From: Permianibacter aggregans
GTDB taxonomy: Bacteria; Pseudomonadota; Gammaproteobacteria; Enterobacterales; Permianibacteraceae
Length of the DNA: 64,000 nucleotides
Assembly (NCBI RefSeq): GCF_009756665.1
Contig: NZ_CP037953.1
Coordinates: forward strand, 124,001-188,000
Direction: 5' to 3'
This document shows, in pieces, positions 8,565 through 19,643 of the stretch; position 1 is the first letter of the stretch; each line of letters opens with the position of its first letter. The notes below the pieces were generated by a model that made no database searches, was not told the origin of the DNA, and saw only the letters and a program-made list of their open reading frames with translations. A program made the position numbers and the translations under genes.

Positions 8565-8580
8565 GGGAGGAGTCCATATA

Positions 8581-8691
8581 CGCACCTACATTCATCGGCA
8601 ACTCTGTGATGGCCAGGCATTCAACGTCCGACAGCGTTGGGCGTCTGTTTCAAAAGCTTGGCGGCTGCGCTGCCACTTGTGCGAATAAATT
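8581..8691 (+). repeat. 111-bp spacer between the two IS copies, carrying two REP halves
   Basis: Begins with CGCACCTAC, the right half of the palindrome interrupted by copy 1, and ends with GTGCGAATAAATT, the left half of the palindrome interrupted by copy 2. Its last 74 bases are a diverged duplicate of 7147-7220. The ancestral locus therefore had two tandem units, each ending in a REP-like palindrome. No gene is seen here. Confidence 0.65.
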
Positions 8692-8779
8692 TGATGGTAT
8701 GGACTCCTCCCATCCACGGCATCGAAGTGCCAGACTGAGATTGACGAGTCATGTCAGTCACAGAAGGAAGGAGTCCGTT

Positions 8780-9798
8780 ATGAATATTAAGCGCATCGGA
8801 ATCGACCTGGCAAAGCAGGTTTTCCAACTTCATGCGGTCAATGACCACGACAAACCAGTGATGAACAAACGCCTCAGCCGTCAACAGATGCTGCCGTTCT
8901 TCGCCAAGCTGGCCCCGACGCTGATTGGTATGGAAGCCTGTGCGGGTGCGCATTACTGGGCACGCCGGCTGACGAGCCTGGGCCATGTGGTCAAGCTGAT
9001 GCCGCCGCAGTTCGTCAAACCCTATGTCAAATCCAATAAGAACGATGCCAATGACGCCGAAGCGATTTGTGAAGCGCTGTCACGACCGACGATGCGCTTT
9101 GTCACGGTCAAGCCACCGGAGCAACTGGCACTGCAAGCCTTACATCGGGTGCGTCAACGAGTAACCCGTGCCCGTACCGCCTCATCAACGAAACCAAAGG
9201 GTTATTGGCTGAGCACGGCATTGTCATCTCGACGCATGGCGCCACGGCATTGTGTCGTCAGTTGCCGGCGATTATCGACGAACCGCGCAATGAGCTGTGT
9301 CCGTTGATGCGGCAACTGTTGCGTCAGCTTTATGACGAGCTGACGTTCATGAGTGCACAACTCGATGCCCTGACCAAGCAGGTGCTGGCTTGCGTGAAAA
9401 ACGATGAACGGATTCAGCGACTGCTGGCCATCGAAGGCATTGGCCCCATCAATGCTTCGGCATTAGTTGCGCAAGTGGGTGATGCCAAACAATTTCGCAG
9501 CGGGCGACAATTTGCCGCGTATTTGGGCTTGGTGCCAACGCAACATTCGAGCGGAGGCAAAGAGCGTCTGGGACGTATCAGCAAGCGCGGAAATCCATTA
9601 CTGCGAACCTTGCTGATTCACGGCGCCCGAGCGGCGGTAAATGCCAGCCGAAAAAAACACGATGCACGCAGCCTGAACATCCAGGCATTGGAGGCAAGAC
9701 GCGATACCAATGTCACCACCGTCGCCGTGGCCAACAAAAACGCGCGCATCATCTGGGCGTTGTTGAGCAAAGGCGAATGTTACCGGAACAGCAACTAA
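8780..9798 (+). pseudogene. IS1111-type transposase, frameshifted (copy 2)
   Basis: Copy of the transposase at 7309-8327 with the same missing base near 9181. The DEDD domain is therefore in one frame (8780 to about 9181) and the serine domain in the -1 frame (to 9798). Both catalytic regions are otherwise intact. Because the lesion is shared, it predates the second insertion; the element was then moved either by an intact relative elsewhere in the genome, by frameshifted translation, or by recombination. One difference from copy 1 is a C-to-T change just before the lesion, silent in the DEDD frame. Confidence 0.85.
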
Positions 9799-10035
9799 GC
9801 AAAAGGAGTGAACCCACCAGAGATTGCCAAGTCATCGAGAATGGCACAACGGTAAGACCGGCACACCATGATGCCGCTAGGTGCGACGGCCTCCTGAACA
9901 GGAAAGGCCGCGAATTCGATAGGCACGGTGTGAGCGAAAACCATTATGGCCAGAGCGATTGATGCGCTCACCAACAGGTCGGATATACGTTTGCAGTCTC
10001 ATTCCTTTGTCGCTTTCGACGATGGCTTGCAATAG
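9799..10035 (+). ncRNA. Candidate IS1111 guide RNA (seekRNA/bridge RNA), copy 2
   Basis: Equivalent of the candidate in copy 1. The hairpin and both target-like segments are unchanged (TAGGTGCG at 9878-9885 and GCGAATTCG at 9910-9918), which fits both copies having chosen the same type of site. Differences from copy 1 lie mainly in the first 20 bases after the transposase and at one position further downstream. Confidence 0.5.
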
Positions 10036-10099
10036 GGGAGGAGTCCATATACGCACCTACCTTATCGAGCTTTTCAAGCCCGAACATCAACATTGAATT

Positions 10100-10121
10100 G
10101 TAGGTTCGAATTTATTCGAAC
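10100..10121. repeat. Single REP-like palindrome
   Basis: GTAGGTTCGAA followed by TTTATTCGAAC: a variant of the palindrome at 4395-4416. It lies in inverted orientation to the one split by IS copy 2, so before insertion the two would have formed a REPIN-like pair about 40 bases apart. Confidence 0.65.
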
Positions 10122-10136
10122 AACGACCTCAATGCA

Positions 10137-10538
10137 TCACTTCTTGCCAAAGGGCAATTCACCATCGACGGACAACATATTCTCCACCACGGCCGCGTTA
10201 TAAAACACTTCCAACTTCTGGATTTTGCCATTGTCGATCTGCGCCCACAACGCCACCCGCACATCGCCGATCGGCTCGAAAAAGGTTTTGTAATCGACCA
10301 TCATGCAGACTTCATCACCTTCGCCGATGATGCGACGGGCATCGATATCTTTCAGAATCGGCGCCATGCTGAACATGAACGTCAGCATCTGATCGGCGTT
10401 GTCGAACACCATATTCGGACCGACGTAAACAAAATTCTCATCGGCGAGCAATTGCCGGGCTTTTTTGAAGTCCTGCGCCTCAATGGCTTTGACGTAAGCC
10501 AGGATAATGTCTTTGTTGCTCGCTACGGTGTTACTCAT
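10137..10538 (-). CDS. NTF2-like (SnoaL-type) protein
   Basis: 133 residues. The pattern is an NTF2-like cone fold: an N-terminal helix (NKDIILAYVKAIEAQDFKKA), the LLADENFVYVGPNM strand, a helix around DNADQMLTFMF, and a long C-terminal sheet (DEVCMMVDYKTFFEPIGDVR, then VALWAQIDNGKIQKLEVFYN). Such proteins range from isomerases to ligand-binding proteins, and the substrate cannot be inferred. The frame is open 23 codons further, but that part would overlap the acnA terminator; ATG 10538 gives the family-like start (MSNTVASNKD). The ribosome-binding site is weak (GGGACA). It lies downstream of acnA on the same strand but beyond a good terminator, so it probably has its own promoter. Confidence 0.8.
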   Translation of the reverse strand: MSNTVASNKDIILAYVKAIEAQDFKKARQLLADENFVYVGPNMVFDNADQMLTFMFSMAPILKDIDARRIIGEGDEVCMMVDYKTFFEPIGDVRVALWAQIDNGKIQKLEVFYNAAVVENMLSVDGELPFGKK

Positions 10539-10576
10539 AGAACGTGTCCCGCTCTCTTGTTTTGCAATGCGCTTCT

Positions 10577-10614
10577 TAAAAACAAAGGGCCGCTTGCGTT
10601 TCCACAAACGGCCC
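10577..10614 (-). terminator. Rho-independent terminator of acnA
   Basis: On the minus strand a stem GGGCCGTTTGTG, loop GAAA and CGCAAGCGGCCC is followed by TTTGTTTTT. It begins 18 bases after the acnA stop codon. Confidence 0.85.
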
Positions 10615-10631
10615 CTACTACCTTCACTGCA

Positions 10632-13313
<2,682 letters not shown>

Positions 13314-13576
13314 TTCGGCATCTCCTCGTCGAGTGATACGGAAAAGTTATAAGAATGTGGTGAAAAGCGCCCGCTCTTGCAGCGGATTCGCGCAATTATA
13401 GCGAATCAACCGCCCAATTTCTTGTCCTGCACCAATCGTTCTATCGATGGCGGGACATCGGTTAAAGATCGAGCAGTATCGGGGAACGTTCGCGGCCATT
13501 TCGCGAACATGGCCGGGGCAGCCCGCTTTCCGGTAAAATGCGCGCCCTTCCGACTCCGTCTACCGACTAGCTATAG

Positions 13577-14953
<1,377 letters not shown>

Positions 14954-14973
14954 CACCGAATTTGCTCTCTACC

Positions 14974-15052
14974 CGTCATCCTCGCCTGCGACCTATACGG
15001 ATGTAGGAAGTGTCGCAATGAGTAATGAACTCATGCGACCGCGGGGATGACG
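14974..15052. repeat. Nested inverted repeat after purB
   Basis: Outer arms CGTCATCC (14974-14981) and GGATGACG (15045-15052) enclose a second hairpin at 15012-15039 (GTCGCAATGAGT, loop AATGA, ACTCATGCGAC, one bulge). There is no T-run, so it is more likely an intergenic repeat than an intrinsic terminator, but it may mark the end of the purB transcript. Confidence 0.5.
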
Positions 15053-15146
15053 CCGCTCATTATTTTTCATTTCCAGCATCTAATCCCATTTGCTCCAGCA
15101 TCGCGCGTATACTCCGTAGTAACCACCCACGGATCGGCGCAACTCA

Positions 15147-15566
15147 ATGAAAATCACCACCGAGCTGAACGCACTTCATCTGGTCCCGAGCGAAACCAAA
15201 CCCACTGTCAATATTCGCATGACCATTTCCAACGACAGCAATAGAGACATCGTGCTGCGTTTCAACTCCGGTCAGCAATTCGACATCATTCTGCGTAGCG
15301 CAGAAGGCGATGAGATCCGCCGCTGGAGCGATGACATGATGTTTATGCAGATGCTGAATGAAACCATTATTTCCCCGAATAGCAGCGAAACGTTCGCAGG
15401 TGATTTGCTACTACTTGATAGACAAGAACAGCCGCTACCGATTGGCAGTTATTTGCTTGAGTTTGAGTTGAAAGGTAGTCCAGCGCCCGATGCGGGGGCC
15501 TTCAAGACAACGACAATAAAGTCCATTTTGCCGCTGTTTATTGATCAGCGAATGCGCGCAAGTTGA
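15147..15566 (+). CDS. BsuPI-like (intracellular proteinase inhibitor domain) protein
   Basis: 139 residues. The central part fits the BsuPI domain: NIRMTISNDSNRDIVLRFNS, then GQQFDIILRSAEGDEIRRWS, DDMMFMQ and a late GSYLLEFELKG strand, an immunoglobulin-like fold. In Bacillus the domain inhibits intracellular serine protease; in proteobacteria its role is mostly unknown. No signal peptide is visible, so it is probably cytoplasmic. ATG 15147 lacks a strong ribosome-binding site. It is 193 bases after purB, separated by an inverted repeat, so it is probably a separate unit. Confidence 0.75.
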   Translation: MKITTELNALHLVPSETKPTVNIRMTISNDSNRDIVLRFNSGQQFDIILRSAEGDEIRRWSDDMMFMQMLNETIISPNSSETFAGDLLLLDRQEQPLPIGSYLLEFELKGSPAPDAGAFKTTTIKSILPLFIDQRMRAS

Positions 15567-15639
15567 ATGAACACTGCATTACGCTTGATGCAGCGTGAGA
15601 GCTGATTCTGGCGATAAGTTATTGGAAGATTTGAGTCTC

Positions 15640-16044
15640 ATGAGAAGAATAAAGACGGCGGCTCTACTTTCGGCTTTTCTCATTTTTCCTGATAGCGCTT
15701 TTGCCCATGGCGGTGGCTGTTCGACTCCCCAATGGTTGGTGGACATTTATATTGGGTTGGGGATTGTCAGCGCGATAGCGTTTATTGGTTCGCTGCTTTA
15801 TGGGCTTTTCGTGATTCGTGGAAAGGTTTGGTGGCAGCTTTTCAGTCGCCTGTTTCTATTGCTGCTGGCGTTTTCCTGCTCGTTTGTTTATTTCTTTCTG
15901 AATCTCGGATTTTTGATGAGCTGTGGCAGCCGCCATACCGTTTTCATTGTTATGGCTGCAAATTTGATACCAGCGACAGTTGTCGCATTGCTGGCAGTTT
16001 GGTTCAGAAAGTTGGGGCTTAATCGCTTTTCTTCGCCGCCTTAA
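15640..16044 (+). CDS. Hypothetical small membrane protein
   Basis: 134 residues; family not recognised. It starts with a basic stretch and a signal-like helix (MRRIKTAALLSAFLIFPDSA, then FAHGGG), followed by a Cys-containing outer segment (CSTPQW). Three further hydrophobic helices follow (DIYIGLGIVSAIAFIGSLLY, a LFLLLLAFSCSFVYFFL region, and a VIMAANLIP-type region). A second cysteine (MSCGSR) lies between helices, so a disulfide with the first is possible. The frame is open 15 codons further upstream; I chose ATG 15640 because the signal-like segment then begins directly. It ends 32 bases before the convergent DUF2802 gene. Confidence 0.55.
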   Translation: MRRIKTAALLSAFLIFPDSAFAHGGGCSTPQWLVDIYIGLGIVSAIAFIGSLLYGLFVIRGKVWWQLFSRLFLLLLAFSCSFVYFFLNLGFLMSCGSRHTVFIVMAANLIPATVVALLAVWFRKLGLNRFSSPP

Positions 16045-16076
16045 CGACTAGATCCATGTTGTATCTTGCTGAGCCA

Positions 16077-16448
16077 CTACTTCGCGTTCTTGCTCCGCTG
16101 CGTCATTGCCGCCAATAACTCCGCCTCGCCTTTGCTAAGCTGGCATCGCTCCATGACCTCTTTCATCGAAACACCACGAGTCAGTAGCTCCGCGGCCTGA
16201 CTGTAGGCTTTGTAATTGCTGCCAAGATCGGCGGGTTGTTGTTTGTGTTGTAGCGCTTGAATATCGGCTTGCAGGTTAACGAGGCGCTTGCCCATTTCGA
16301 CGACGGTTTCCACCGCCTGCTGGTTTTCGCGCGCCTGTTGCTCGAACATTTTGCGGGTGCGGATGGCGTAGTTGATGGCGATGAACGCGAGCAGCAGCGA
16401 CGCCGCACTGACGGCCAATAACAGATATTGCATCCACTCGCTGTTCAT
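16077..16448 (-). CDS. DUF2802-domain protein at the end of the chemotaxis cluster
   Basis: 123 residues. One N-terminal membrane helix (LLLAVSAASLLLAFIAINYA), then a coiled-coil region (RKMFEQQARENQQAVETVVE and on) and a C-terminal helical domain (AELLTRGVSMKEVMERCQLS, then KGEAELLAAM) that matches DUF2802. Genes of this kind sit beside cheW at the end of the polar flagellar/chemotaxis cluster in Pseudomonas and relatives. Function is unknown; the C-terminal pattern looks like a small helix-turn-helix that pairs with itself. It is the last gene of the minus-strand block, 18 bases after cheW, and is probably cotranscribed with it. Confidence 0.8.
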   Translation of the reverse strand: MNSEWMQYLLLAVSAASLLLAFIAINYAIRTRKMFEQQARENQQAVETVVEMGKRLVNLQADIQALQHKQQPADLGSNYKAYSQAAELLTRGVSMKEVMERCQLSKGEAELLAAMTQRSKNAK

Positions 16449-16466
16449 CGGCTATTGATCATTCCA

Positions 16467-16955
16467 TCAAGTAAATTGCATTTCCTGCCATTCGGCTTCT
16501 GACAACAGTTTGTTCAGATCAACCAGAATCAGCAGTTCGCCGTCGCGGTTGGCGACGCCCTGGATGAACTTGGCGTTTTCATCGTTACCGACGTTCGGCG
16601 CCTGTTCAATCTCCGATGCGCGCAAATATACCACCTCAGCGACGCTATCAACCAGAATGCCAATGACTTGCTGCTCGGCTTCGATGATGACGATGCGGGT
16701 ATTGTCGGTGACTTCAATTGGCGGTAAGCCGAAGCGCTGGCAGGTGTCGATAACGGTGACGACATTACCGCGCAGGTTGATGATGCCCAGCACATATATC
16801 GGCGCGCCGGGAACCGGTGCGATTTCGGTGTAACGCAACACCTCCTGCACTTGCATGACGTTGATGCCATAGGTTTCGTTACCGAGCCGGAACGTGACCC
16901 ACTGCAGGACGGGATCTTCTTTCATCGAGCCAGCGGCTTTGGTGACATTGCTCAT
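16467..16955 (-). CDS. cheW: Chemotaxis coupling protein CheW
   Basis: 162 residues, a single CheW domain linking chemoreceptors to CheA in the polar array. Typical blocks: WVTFRLGNETYGINVMQVQE, VLRYTEIAPVPGAPIYVLGI and NLRGNVVTVIDTCQRFGLPP, the last being the receptor/CheA contact loop. The N-terminus (about 18 residues) is short and disordered. Located between parP and the DUF2802 gene, as in the polar chemotaxis clusters of Pseudomonas and Vibrio. The CheW interaction partners are encoded upstream in the same block. Confidence 0.95.
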   Translation of the reverse strand: MSNVTKAAGSMKEDPVLQWVTFRLGNETYGINVMQVQEVLRYTEIAPVPGAPIYVLGIINLRGNVVTVIDTCQRFGLPPIEVTDNTRIVIIEAEQQVIGILVDSVAEVVYLRASEIEQAPNVGNDENAKFIQGVANRDGELLILVDLNKLLSEAEWQEMQFT

Positions 16956-16981
16956 CAGGGAATCCTTTGTACGTCAAACGC

Positions 16982-17824
16982 TTACGACAGACGCCGGCCG
17001 CCGCGTCGGGCACCGGTCTTTCCATCAAGAATAGTCGCTTTTTTGCCGGAAGCAGGCTTTTTTTGACTTTCGTTCTGGAAGCGCTGCATCAAGGCCGGCA
17101 CGTTCAGCAAGGCACAGCGATCTTCTTTGATCATGCCGGCGATCCACGGCCGCCCATTGTCGTCGGGGAACCAGCGGATAGCCTCGTGCTCAAGCACCCG
17201 GGTACTGCACAGCTCGGAAACCGACAAGCCCCAGTTGCTATCGCCAAGGCGGATAACGTAGCGATAGCCTTCGGCCATCTCGGGTTCATAACGGTGATCA
17301 AGCAGGTACATGCCGGTGTTGATCACATTCAAACCACCGGTATTGGTCTGTAACAGTCCGGTAAACCATTTTGGCTGGCCGAATATCGGTGTTGGTGCGT
17401 CATCACTCTTAATGATGCCGCCGAGTAGATGCAGCGGCAGCGCCAGTTGCAGTTTGCCGACGCTGAAAATCAGGGTTTGGAATTGTGCCGGCAAGCTGGC
17501 TTTATAGGTGCTTATCGCCATCAGTGCCGCCATGGGCTGCTCTGTCGGCGTGGCTTCGGCAAATGCTTTAGTCACCGACTCGACTTTGGCGTCGGGCGTT
17601 ACTGAAACAACCGCTTGGGCAACAACTTCAGGAGCAACAACCGCTGGCGCAACTACCGGCGCCACGGCCTGTTCAATCGGAATTTGCGCCAGCAGTTTTT
17701 CCACGCTGGATTTCAGCACCGGCGTCAAGGGTTTGCTTTGTTCGCTGACCCGCGCCAACTCTTCAACAGGCGTCAACAAACCTTGCAAGTAATCTTCGAG
17801 TGTTTGTTGCGAGCGGCTAGTCAT
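16982..17824 (-). CDS. parP: ParP-like polar chemotaxis array protein (CheW-like domain)
   Basis: 280 residues. The N-terminal helix (QTLEDYLQGLLTPVEELA) is the likely ParC-binding part. A Pro/Ala/Val-rich linker (about residues 55-95) follows, and the C-terminal half is a CheW-like domain (FQTLIFSVGKLQLALPLHLL, then RYVIRLGDSNWGLSVSELCS). This matches ParP, which in Vibrio tethers CheA arrays to the pole by binding ParC through its N-terminus and CheA through the CheW-like domain. The tail is very basic (KKPASGKK, RRGGRRLS). It overlaps parC by 4 bases (ATGA), so translation is coupled. No enzymatic residues are expected. Confidence 0.85.
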   Translation of the reverse strand: MTSRSQQTLEDYLQGLLTPVEELARVSEQSKPLTPVLKSSVEKLLAQIPIEQAVAPVVAPAVVAPEVVAQAVVSVTPDAKVESVTKAFAEATPTEQPMAALMAISTYKASLPAQFQTLIFSVGKLQLALPLHLLGGIIKSDDAPTPIFGQPKWFTGLLQTNTGGLNVINTGMYLLDHRYEPEMAEGYRYVIRLGDSNWGLSVSELCSTRVLEHEAIRWFPDDNGRPWIAGMIKEDRCALLNVPALMQRFQNESQKKPASGKKATILDGKTGARRGGRRLS

Positions 17825-18618
17825 GAGGCCACCTTGCGCAACTGTGGCCGCTGCTCGCCAAGCAAGTCACGCAATAATTGTTGATAGGCTTGCGCACCGC
17901 GAGATTCCGGATCGAATTGCAGTGGCGTCTGGTGAGCGCTGCTGGCGTCACGCAAACGGGTATCCACGGGAATCACCGAACGCCAGAGTTTGTCCTGATG
18001 CGTGTCACGCATCGTGCGCAGGCATTGCACCGAAGCACGCGTGCGACGGTCAAACATCGTTGGCACGATCAAATAGGGAATATCTTGCTGGCGCGAACGA
18101 GCGATCATTTTTAGTGTGCGCTCCATCCGCTCCAATCCTTGAATCGCCAGAAACTCAGTTTGCACCGGAATAATCAATTGTTCGCACGCCGCCAGGGCGT
18201 TGACCATCAGCACGCCGAGTACCGGCGGACAGTCAATGACCACCCAATCGAATTCATTCTGCAGCAAAGACAGCAAGTGTTGAATGACCAAGCCCTGCCC
18301 GCCTTGTGTCGCCAATTGTTTTTCAATGGTCGCCATCGCGACATGGCCGGGCAAAAAATAAAGATGCGGTTGCGAGGCAGGCTGACAGATCGCTTTCAGC
18401 TCGTCAGCACTCAATTGTTTGTATTCAAGAAATGCATCATAAAGACTGCGATGTTCGCCTTCGGGCGACAGACCAAAATACGCGGTTAATGACGCATGGG
18501 GATCCAAATCGATCAACAACGTGCGCAGGCCGCGCGCAGCGAGCAAGCCGCCGAGCGCTACCGTGGTCGTCGTTTTACCAACGCCACCTTTCTGATTGGC
18601 TACTGACCACACTCGCAC
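17821..18618 (-). CDS. parC: ParC-like ParA/MinD-family ATPase for polar chemotaxis arrays
   Basis: 265 residues. Deviant Walker A (ANQKGGVGKTTTTVALGGLL), Walker A' (LLIDLDPHASLTAYFGL) and Walker B (FDWVVIDCPPVLGVLMVNAL) are all present. ATPases of this type in the che cluster (ParC in Vibrio, an annotated Soj/ParA in Pseudomonas) localise chemosensory arrays to the flagellated pole and are not plasmid partition genes. An upstream in-frame GTG at 18627 has its AAGG overlapping the start codon. GTG 18618 has AAGG eight bases upstream and gives an N-terminus (MRVWSVANQKGG) like the characterised proteins, so I prefer it. Followed by overlapping parP. Confidence 0.88.
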   Translation of the reverse strand: MRVWSVANQKGGVGKTTTTVALGGLLAARGLRTLLIDLDPHASLTAYFGLSPEGEHRSLYDAFLEYKQLSADELKAICQPASQPHLYFLPGHVAMATIEKQLATQGGQGLVIQHLLSLLQNEFDWVVIDCPPVLGVLMVNALAACEQLIIPVQTEFLAIQGLERMERTLKMIARSRQQDIPYLIVPTMFDRRTRASVQCLRTMRDTHQDKLWRSVIPVDTRLRDASSAHQTPLQFDPESRGAQAYQQLLRDLLGEQRPQLRKVAS

Positions 18619-18650
18619 CTGGAACACCTTTCATTCGAATGCCGACAACA

Positions 18651-19631
18651 TCATGGACGTTGCGAGTCATCATTCTGTTGCGGATCGTTGTTTTGTTGTT
18701 TGTTGCTTTCATCCTTGCCCCGAATCAGCAGACCTCCGGTCGGCAGACGCACCACTTCCACAGCACTTTCCGTTTCTTCTGAACGGCGTTCTGCCGGTTG
18801 CGTCGTTGCCGGTGCTTGATGCAAGGTGTCCGGCTGTTGTTCCGTCAAACTATGGAAGCGCGAAATCGCCAACACCACACGACGGTTACGCGCCCTGCCC
18901 TCAGCGGTTTCGTTGCTGGCGATTGGATTGAATTCGCCAAACCCTTCAACCGCCATGCGTTCCGGATCAATACCAAACCCCTGCAGCTTTCGTACCACGG
19001 CTACGGCGCGTGCCGACGACAGCTCCCAGTTGCTCGGGAAGCGCTCAGTGTTGATCGCCAGATTGTCGGTATAGCCGCGAATACGCATCAGGTTATCGCT
19101 CTGCGACAACTGGCTGGCAATTTCTTGCAGGAGTGGATCCGCCGCTTTGCCGAGTACATCGCTGCCGCTTTCAAACAACAAACCGGAACGGACATCAATT
19201 TCGATCCAATCCTGATTGGCGCGGATTTCCACCAGTCGCTGTTCTTGCAATGGCTTCAACACGCTGTCGAGCCGTTGAAACAGTTGCGCGAACTCGCGCT
19301 TCTCACGCTCGGTGGGCGCATCGGCTTTTGGCAGACTGATCGCTTCCTGGCTGGCGCCGGCGTTTTCAATGACACCTTCACCTTTATCCACCGGGCCGGC
19401 CACCAAGCCCGGCGAATCGGTCGCCGCCGCCATGCTGTCCTGCTCCATCAATTCCGGGTTGCGCTCGAACGCCTTCATCATCGAATCGGACAGGACTTTG
19501 TACTTGCTTTCATTGACCTGCGAAATCGAATACATGACAACGAAAAACGCGAACAACAGCGTAATGAAATCAGCGTAAGACACCAACCAGCGCTGGGTGT
19601 GTTCGGTATCTTCCGGCTCTCGTTGGCGCAC
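18651..19631 (-). CDS. motD: Flagellar motor protein MotD (MotB-type stator)
   Basis: 326 residues. One N-terminal membrane helix (RWLVSYADFITLLFAFFVVM) with the essential ion-channel aspartate at about residue 21, then a plug/linker and a C-terminal OmpA-like peptidoglycan-binding domain (SNWELSSARAVAVVRKLQGF, RNRRVVLAI). The last 60 residues are a low-complexity tail rich in Gln, Asn and Asp (NKQQNNDPQQNDDSQRP). Start GTG 19631 has GAGG seven bases upstream. With MotC it forms the stator that, in Pseudomonas, supports swarming. No MotA/MotB pair is in this window. 12 bases after motC. Confidence 0.93.
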   Translation of the reverse strand: MRQREPEDTEHTQRWLVSYADFITLLFAFFVVMYSISQVNESKYKVLSDSMMKAFERNPELMEQDSMAAATDSPGLVAGPVDKGEGVIENAGASQEAISLPKADAPTEREKREFAQLFQRLDSVLKPLQEQRLVEIRANQDWIEIDVRSGLLFESGSDVLGKAADPLLQEIASQLSQSDNLMRIRGYTDNLAINTERFPSNWELSSARAVAVVRKLQGFGIDPERMAVEGFGEFNPIASNETAEGRARNRRVVLAISRFHSLTEQQPDTLHQAPATTQPAERRSEETESAVEVVRLPTGGLLIRGKDESNKQQNNDPQQNDDSQRP

Positions 19632-19643
19632 GGTATGACCTCG

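Larger units (their letters stand above)
7221..8580 (+). mobile_element. IS110-family element, IS1111 group, copy 1 (1360 bp)
   Basis: Ends are defined by the REP-like palindrome it interrupts and by 13-base inverted repeats: ATGGACTCCTCCC at 7228-7240 and its complement at 8565-8577. The repeats are subterminal, 7 bases from the left end and 3 from the right, which is the known signature of the IS1111 group. No target duplication is visible. The transposase carries a frameshift. About 250 non-coding bases follow the transposase, against about 88 before it, as expected where the guide RNA is encoded on the right. About eight bases differ from copy 2. Confidence 0.93.
8692..10051 (+). mobile_element. 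IS110-family element, IS1111 group, copy 2 (1360 bp)
   Basis: Same length, orientation and subterminal inverted repeats (8699-8711 and 10036-10048) as copy 1, offset by 1471 bases. It interrupts a REP-like palindrome at the same point: GTGCGAATAAATT on the left and CGCACCTAC on the right (10052-10060). About eight substitutions separate the copies, several clustered just after the transposase stop. Confidence 0.93.

Noticed and set aside
7221-10051. Composite transposon made of the two IS copies
   Set aside because: Only 111 bases of repeat DNA lie between them, with no cargo gene, and IS1111 elements do not mobilise as inverted or direct pairs in that way.
17821-18618. Plasmid or chromosome partition ParA
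   Set aside because: No parB or centromere-like repeats; it overlaps a CheW-like parP and sits between motD and cheW, which identifies the polar chemotaxis ParC type.
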